DNA of 9,846 nucleotides from JALOAP01 sp964632355. Lineage in GTDB: Bacteria; Chloroflexota; Dehalococcoidia; Tepidiformales; Tepidiformaceae. The stretch is taken from assembly GCA_964632355.1 (NCBI GenBank), contig CAZWBW010000103.1:1-9846 (forward strand). The letters are read 5' to 3'. The notes under the pieces were generated by a model. That model made no database searches and was not told the DNA's origin. It saw only the letters and a program-made list of their open reading frames with translations. This document shows positions 6,070-9,846 of the stretch, piece after piece. Within the stretch, counting starts at the first letter, position 1. Each line of letters starts with the position of its first letter. The position numbers and the translations under genes are program-made.

Positions 6070-6672
6070 CTACTCCACGTCAAGCAGCCGCGGCGTCGGC
6101 CGGTCGGGGTTGCAGCGTTCCTTTTCGATGATCCGGATCAGCTCCTCAACCGCTGCGTCCACCTGGCCCTCCTCGTTGTACACGACGTAATGGTTGTGCT
6201 CGATGTCCGCCAGTTCGGCGTCGACCTCGGCCAGCCGCCGCGCGAGCGATTCCTCGTCTTCGCTTCCCCGCCCGATGAGCCGCGCCTTGAGCGTCTCCCG
6301 GTCTCTCGCCACCAGGAACACGAAGATCGCGCCTTCGAGCTTCCGCCGCCATGTCCTCGCGCCCTGCACGTCGGTGCGAATGATGACGTCCTGCCCCTTG
6401 CGCAGCGGCTCCTCGATCTCCCGGCGCTCCAGGCCCTTCCAGTCGCCGTATACGATTGCGCTTTCGGCGAACTCACCCGCTGCGCGCTTTCGTTCGAACT
6501 CTTCGCGCGAATAGAAGTGGTAGTGCTTCCCGTCGATCTCGCCCGGCCTCGGCGGCCGGCTCGTCGAACTTGTCGCGCGGTGGATCCCCGTTCGTTCGCG
6601 AAGCCGGTCGATCACCGTGTCCTTTCCCACTCCCGATGGACCGTGTAGCACCAGGACAACCGGCTTCGACAT
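6070..6672 (-). CDS. gmk: Guanylate kinase
   Basis: Phosphorylates GMP to GDP with ATP, in the cytoplasm, as an essential step to GTP and dGTP. 200 residues from the ATG at 6672, typical for the family. The P-loop GPSGVGKDT is at 11-19, the GMP-binding SSTSRPPRPGE at 35-45 followed by DGKHYHF, and DVQGA at 101-105. The lid region with arginines is around 131-146. Oddities: the P-loop Ser/Thr after the Lys is Asp18, and the usual YGT GMP-binding motif after 'GN' reads GDWKGLER (76-83). The start 2 nt after the aroA stop (TAGCGATG) is preferred. A GTG at 6702 would add ten basic residues and overlap aroA, but GGAAGGAG (6686-6693) lies between them, 13 nt from the ATG, which is rather far. Part of the aroA operon. 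Identity is secure. Confidence 0.93.
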   Translation of the reverse strand: MSKPVVLVLHGPSGVGKDTVIDRLRERTGIHRATSSTSRPPRPGEIDGKHYHFYSREEFERKRAAGEFAESAIVYGDWKGLERREIEEPLRKGQDVIIRTDVQGARTWRRKLEGAIFVFLVARDRETLKARLIGRGSEDEESLARRLAEVDAELADIEHNHYVVYNEEGQVDAAVEELIRIIEKERCNPDRPTPRLLDVE

Positions 6673-6674
6673 CG

Positions 6675-7967
6675 CTACGCCTTCGCTCCTTCCGCGGCGC
6701 ACCGCAGGTCGTCCCAGAACGCCGGGTACGAAACCTCGACCGCACCGTTCACCACCCGGGTTTCGCCGTCGGCCAGCATGCCCGCGATCCCGGCCAGCAT
6801 CCCGATTCGGTGGTCGCCATGCGCATCGACGACCGCACCGGTCAGCGGCTGTTTGCCCGGCACGACGAACCCGTCGTCGCGCGGTGTCACCTTCGCGCCC
6901 ATCGCGCTCAGTACTCGCACGACCGACTCCACCCGGTTCGATTCCTTCACGACCAGTTCGGCTGCGTCCTTCACGACCGTTTCGCCTTCTGCGAAACAGG
7001 CGAGCACCGCCACCAGCGGCAGTTCGTCGATCGCGCGGGGCACCAGCTCACCCGAAACCGTCGTCCCCCGGAGTTCCGAGGTTCGCACCACGAGGTCGGC
7101 GACCGGCTCGCCACCCTGGTGGCGCTCTTCCGCGACCTCTACCGTGGCGCCCATCTCGCGAAGGATGTCGAGCAAGCCCGTGCGAGTCGGGTTCGTGTTC
7201 ACCGCTTCAATCACGATCTCCGCGTCCGGGTGGCATGCGCCGAGCACCAGCCATGGTGCTGCGCTCGAAATGTCGCCCGGTACCCGAAGCGATAGCGGCT
7301 CGAGCGTCGGTACCGGCGCGACGCTGACCGCCGCGCCGTCACCGGCGATGTCCGCGCCCATCGCCGCGAGCATGCGTTCGCTGTGGTCACGGGACTTTGC
7401 GGGCTCTCGGACGGTGGTTTTGCCCTCCGCGTACAGCCCCGCCAGCAGCAGCGCGGACTTCACCTGCGCGCTCGCCACCGGGCTGTCGTATTCGATTCCC
7501 TGGAGGTCACCGCCCTTGATCACCAGCGGCGCGAGCGTGTCACCCATGCGGCCGTGGATGTGCGCGCCCATCTGCCGCAGCGGGCCGACCACCCGCGCCA
7601 TCGGCCGTGTTCGGAGCGACGCGTCCCCTGTGAGGATGCTCAGGATCGGATGCGCGGAAAGCAGCCCGGTCATCAGCCGCATCGTTGTGCCGCTGTTCCC
7701 GCAGTCGAGCACGTCTTCGCTTTCGAAGAGCCCGTGCAGCCCACGCCCGGCGACCGTCAGCACCCCGGCATCGGTGTCCCACTCGATCTCGATTCCCAGC
7801 GCCGAAAGGCACCGTGCTGTCGCGCGGACGTCCGCCGAATCGAGTGGCCGCTCGATTCGCGCGGTGCCGTTCGCAATCGCGTTGAAGAGCAGTGCCCGGT
7901 GAGAGATCGACTTATCGCCCGGCACCTGGACCCGGGCGCGCACCTTCGGCGGACGGTTAACGATCAC
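6675..7967 (-). CDS. aroA: 3-phosphoshikimate 1-carboxyvinyltransferase (EPSP synthase)
   Basis: Sixth step of the shikimate pathway: shikimate-3-phosphate plus phosphoenolpyruvate to EPSP and phosphate. 430 residues, full length. Motifs: PGDKSISHR at 16-24 (Lys19), GNSGTTMRLM at 90-99, SAQVK at 166-170, RDHSE at 193-197, NPTR at 259-262, the catalytic Asp314/Glu315 in RAIDELP, KESNR at 341-345 and GDHRI at 384-388. The GDKS, SAQxK, RDHxE and NxTR set is that described for class II EPSP synthases, which tend to tolerate glyphosate. The glyphosate-contact Gly of GNSG is retained, as in Bacillus-type enzymes. The start is GTG at 7967, overlapping the tyrA stop by 11 nt; no good Shine-Dalgarno is visible, so translation is probably coupled to tyrA. 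gmk starts 2 nt after its stop. Confidence 0.96.
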   Translation of the reverse strand: MIVNRPPKVRARVQVPGDKSISHRALLFNAIANGTARIERPLDSADVRATARCLSALGIEIEWDTDAGVLTVAGRGLHGLFESEDVLDCGNSGTTMRLMTGLLSAHPILSILTGDASLRTRPMARVVGPLRQMGAHIHGRMGDTLAPLVIKGGDLQGIEYDSPVASAQVKSALLLAGLYAEGKTTVREPAKSRDHSERMLAAMGADIAGDGAAVSVAPVPTLEPLSLRVPGDISSAAPWLVLGACHPDAEIVIEAVNTNPTRTGLLDILREMGATVEVAEERHQGGEPVADLVVRTSELRGTTVSGELVPRAIDELPLVAVLACFAEGETVVKDAAELVVKESNRVESVVRVLSAMGAKVTPRDDGFVVPGKQPLTGAVVDAHGDHRIGMLAGIAGMLADGETRVVNGAVEVSYPAFWDDLRCAAEGAKA

Positions 7968-9006
7968 GGTCTTCGTCGCGGACCCCGAGCTTTCGGCGCA
8001 GTTCGTCGTCGCTGCCGCGTGCTGGCTGCCCGAGCGGCCGGTTCTGCACTTCCTTCAACTTGTCGTACAGCGCACCGGCGAACAGCCGCCCGATGGCATC
8101 CTGTGCCGAAGGCGCCGGTGGGCCTTCGGGGTACCGTCGCTTCGGCGGGTTCAGGATGAACGCATCGCGGTCGACCTGCGTGCTCGTAAACAGGTCCGCG
8201 ACCACCTGCCCGCCTTCTTCGATCGCCTTCCGAACCGTCTCGAGTTCGTCCTGGAACCGCCCGAGCCAGTGCAGTACCGCATCCCGGTTCGTGGTCATGA
8301 TGTCCTTCGACATCGTCGGGTCGCCGCTCGCGAGCCGCGTCAGGTCACGGAACGCAGGCCCGGCCAGCAGGGAGGCATCCTCCCAGCCCTGGCTGTCGCG
8401 CACCATGCGGAACAGTGCTACGGAGAGAAGGATCGGCAGGTGGCTGATGGCTGCCGCGTAGGTGTCGTGTTCCGTCGGGTCGATGTAGAGCGGCTCGGCG
8501 CCGAACGACTCGACCATGCCCAGGATCACCGACACGGCCTCTTCGCTGGCGCGCGGCGATGGGGTAATTGCCCAGGTCGCGCCCTTGAACAGGTCGGGCC
8601 TCGCTGCTTTCGGGCCGCTCTGCTCGGCGCCGGCCATGGGGTGCCCGCCGACGAAGTGCACATGCTCCGGCAGGAACTCCGCGGCCCACCGCATGATGTC
8701 GGCCTTCGTGCTGCAGACGTCGGTCACGATCGCTCCGGGCTTCAGGAACGGACCGATCTCCTCGAGGATCCGGCGCGCAGCCATCACCGGGACAGCGATG
8801 ATGACCAGGCCGGCGTTTTCCAGCGCCTCTTCCAGCGAACTGACTTCGCGGTCGATCGCGCCGACCTTTTTCGCTTCCTTGACGTTGAACCGGTCGCGGT
8901 CGATGCCAACTACTTCGAACTCACGGCTGCTGCGCGCCATGAGCGCCTGGCCTATCGATGCGCCAATCAGACCGGTGCCAATAATCGTGATGCGCGAACG
9001 GGCCAC
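7957..9006 (-). CDS. tyrA: Prephenate dehydrogenase
   Basis: Oxidative decarboxylation of prephenate to 4-hydroxyphenylpyruvate in tyrosine synthesis (arogenate use cannot be excluded). 349 residues. The N-terminal Rossmann domain has GTGLIG at 10-15 and an acidic Asp36 after the second strand, favouring NAD+. The active-site stretch GGHPMAGAEQSG (120-131, His122) and DVCSTK (96-101) are intact. The C-terminal helical domain carries ISHLP (His189) and FRDLTRLASGDP with Arg224, corresponding to the prephenate-binding His and Arg of characterised TyrA proteins. There is no fused chorismate mutase at the N-terminus and no recognisable ACT domain at the C-terminus, which is a charged, Pro-rich tail (about 286-349). 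Feedback control would then need another site. GTG start at 9006 with GAGGGGG 4 nt upstream. The stop overlaps aroA by 11 nt. Confidence 0.95.
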   Translation of the reverse strand: MARSRITIIGTGLIGASIGQALMARSSREFEVVGIDRDRFNVKEAKKVGAIDREVSSLEEALENAGLVIIAVPVMAARRILEEIGPFLKPGAIVTDVCSTKADIMRWAAEFLPEHVHFVGGHPMAGAEQSGPKAARPDLFKGATWAITPSPRASEEAVSVILGMVESFGAEPLYIDPTEHDTYAAAISHLPILLSVALFRMVRDSQGWEDASLLAGPAFRDLTRLASGDPTMSKDIMTTNRDAVLHWLGRFQDELETVRKAIEEGGQVVADLFTSTQVDRDAFILNPPKRRYPEGPPAPSAQDAIGRLFAGALYDKLKEVQNRPLGQPARGSDDELRRKLGVRDEDRDR

Positions 9007-9010
9007 TGTT

Positions 9011-9017
9011 CCCCCTC
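9011..9017 (-). promoter_or_regulatory. Shine-Dalgarno that sets the GTG start of tyrA
   Basis: GAGGGGG on the minus strand, 4 nt before the GTG at 9006, inside the 18-nt gap after the HD gene. It supports the GTG, from which the protein begins with the expected first Rossmann strand (RITIIGTG). Confidence 0.65.
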
Positions 9018-9024
9018 GGCGGAC

Positions 9025-9510
9025 TCAGGATGCCGCATCCGCCTGTTGGAGTAAGGCTAGCACACCATCACCACGCGGTGGTTCGTGATGCCGCGCGGTC
9101 AATTCGATCACTCGCTCGGACGCCCCGGCCTCCCGCAGCATGGCCGCTCCGCTCGCGCTATGCGTCCTGCTGCGAGCCACCGCGCGCCGCAATTCAAAGC
9201 GCGAACGCGGGTTCGCGAGCAGGCCGCTCACCCGCAGTCCATCGGCGATCACATACACCACGCGGTCGACCCGGCGCTGGTGACCCTTGCCGATATCGTG
9301 CAGCAGCGCCGCCTGGATGAGCTCGGGATCGTCGTGCCCCCTCACCAGCAGCCATCGCGCCGTCGCCGCGGCATGCACGATATCCCGTGGGTGCTGCGCC
9401 TCGAACAGCTCCAGCAGCCGCCCATCGAGCCATGCTCGTGCCAGCGCGAAGTCTTCGTCGCCGGGAGCGATCGTCGCCTCCCGGAACTGCCGGATACGCT
9501 CGCGGATCAC
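9025..9510 (-). CDS. Small HD-domain metal-dependent phosphohydrolase
   Basis: 161 residues from a GTG at 9510 whose last bases overlap the upstream stop (GTGA, 4-nt overlap). Seen: an N-terminal helical part, His46, the HD pair His71/Asp72 within ALLHDIGKG, then THSASGAAMLREAG (His117), ARHHE (His141/His142) and a final QADA with Asp158. H...HD...D is the minimal metal site of the HD superfamily. The HDIGK, the later His and the HHE resemble HD-GYP cyclic-di-GMP phosphodiesterases, but the GYP segment after HHE is replaced by PPRGDGVLALLQQADAAS and the chain ends. The substrate (nucleotide, cyclic nucleotide or other phosphoester) is unknown. No signal peptide or membrane segment is seen. 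A longer in-frame start at 9555 would run into the protease gene by 49 nt and is less likely. Probably translationally coupled to the protease gene. Confidence 0.82.
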   Translation of the reverse strand: MIRERIRQFREATIAPGDEDFALARAWLDGRLLELFEAQHPRDIVHAAATARWLLVRGHDDPELIQAALLHDIGKGHQRRVDRVVYVIADGLRVSGLLANPRSRFELRRAVARSRTHSASGAAMLREAGASERVIELTARHHEPPRGDGVLALLQQADAAS

Positions 9511-9846
9511 GTGATCAGGTCGAACACGGCGCCACCGAGACCGCCGATGAGCCATCCGAGGACGTTGAACTGCGGCGCCAGGAACGAAAGTGCGAACAGG
9601 GTCATCAGGATGCCCGGGCCCCAGGGCGCCAGCCGCTGGAACGCTGCCCCGAGCTCGCCCGGCAGGATCCCCGCCACGACCTTGAACCCATCGAGGGGGT
9701 GGATCGGGATCAAATTGAAGACGCCCAGGATGATGTTGATCGACGCGATGAACACCAGGAACAGCCCCAGGATCTCCTCTCCGCTTGCATCACTGATTCG
9801 GTTGAAGCTGGTGATGCTGTCGATCCAGCCGAGCTTGATCGGAAGC
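9507..9846 (-). CDS. Site-2 protease (M50) family membrane protein, C-terminal part
   Basis: Intramembrane zinc metalloprotease; the open frame runs off the right edge, so the N-terminus, where the HExxH zinc motif would lie, is not seen. The visible 113 residues read LPIKLGWIDSI, then a hydrophobic segment (EEILGLFLVFIASINIILGVFNLIP), the family's second signature FNLIPIHPLDGFKV with the zinc-binding Asp, and two more hydrophobic stretches (PGILMTLFALSFLAP and VLGWLIGGLGGAVFDLI) at the C-terminus. The compact length after PLDG fits the short bacterial YwhC/S2P-like group lacking PDZ domains. The substrate is unknown; relatives cleave anti-sigma factors or other membrane proteins. The stop overlaps the HD gene start by 4 nt, so the two are probably co-translated. 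Confidence 0.88.
   Translation of the reverse strand, partial: LPIKLGWIDSITSFNRISDASGEEILGLFLVFIASINIILGVFNLIPIHPLDGFKVVAGILPGELGAAFQRLAPWGPGILMTLFALSFLAPQFNVLGWLIGGLGGAVFDLIT

Noticed and set aside
6673..6702. Longer gmk starting at GTG 6702
   Set aside because: It would add ten basic residues before the conserved beginning (SKPVVLVLHGPSG) and overlap the end of aroA. The ATG at 6672 matches the usual family start.
9511..9555. Longer HD gene starting at 9555
   Set aside because: It would add an Arg-rich stretch read out of frame through the protease gene's end. The GTG at 9510 gives a classic 4-nt coupling overlap.

Overview
This is a GC-rich, gene-dense stretch of bacterial chromosome with ordinary housekeeping and metabolic genes and no sign of mobile DNA. 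No rRNA, tRNA, CRISPR array, insertion sequence or phage gene was found. The strong G/C third-position bias, a candidate F420-dependent luciferase-like oxidoreductase, and a guanylate kinase with a GKD-type P-loop fit a high-GC Chloroflexota lineage (Dehalococcoidia or Tepidiforma-like). That assignment is inference from gene character only; a high-GC actinobacterium is not excluded.

Layout. Positions 1-1876 (minus) hold the N-terminal 625 codons of mfd, cut by the window edge at the start of its helicase P-loop. Divergent from it, across a 135-bp spacer, is a CDF-family metal efflux gene (2012-2944, plus) that looks leaderless. A 410-bp non-coding gap follows, containing two strong tandem hairpins and an operator-like palindrome. 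Then come a VOC-family metalloenzyme (3355-3945, plus) and an LLM-class F420-dependent oxidoreductase (4060-5103, plus), with a hairpin between them. A hairpin at 5114-5146, usable in both directions, separates these from the convergent minus-strand block.

The minus-strand block reads from the right edge leftwards: a site-2 protease (partial, >9846-9507), a small HD-domain phosphohydrolase (9510-9025), tyrA (9006-7957), aroA (7967-6675), gmk (6672-6070) and an SDR oxidoreductase (6017-5166). The first five are packed with overlaps or gaps of 4, 18, 11 and 2 nt, so they are probably one operon. The SDR follows after 52 nt, with its own strong Shine-Dalgarno and possibly its own promoter.

How the genes work together: aroA makes EPSP, the precursor of chorismate, and tyrA takes prephenate to 4-hydroxyphenylpyruvate, so the operon core is aromatic amino acid (tyrosine) biosynthesis. 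It is co-transcribed with GMP phosphorylation (gmk) and two membrane/regulatory-type proteins of unknown target. VOC, LLM and SDR are redox or metalloenzymes of unknown substrate. Mfd couples transcription to DNA repair and the CDF protein exports divalent metal.

Nothing here is clearly a new biological system. The most notable points are the structured 410-bp intergenic region, the leaderless-type CDF start, active-site substitutions in the CDF transporter, guanylate kinase and SDR, and the HD protein that resembles an HD-GYP domain without its GYP segment.
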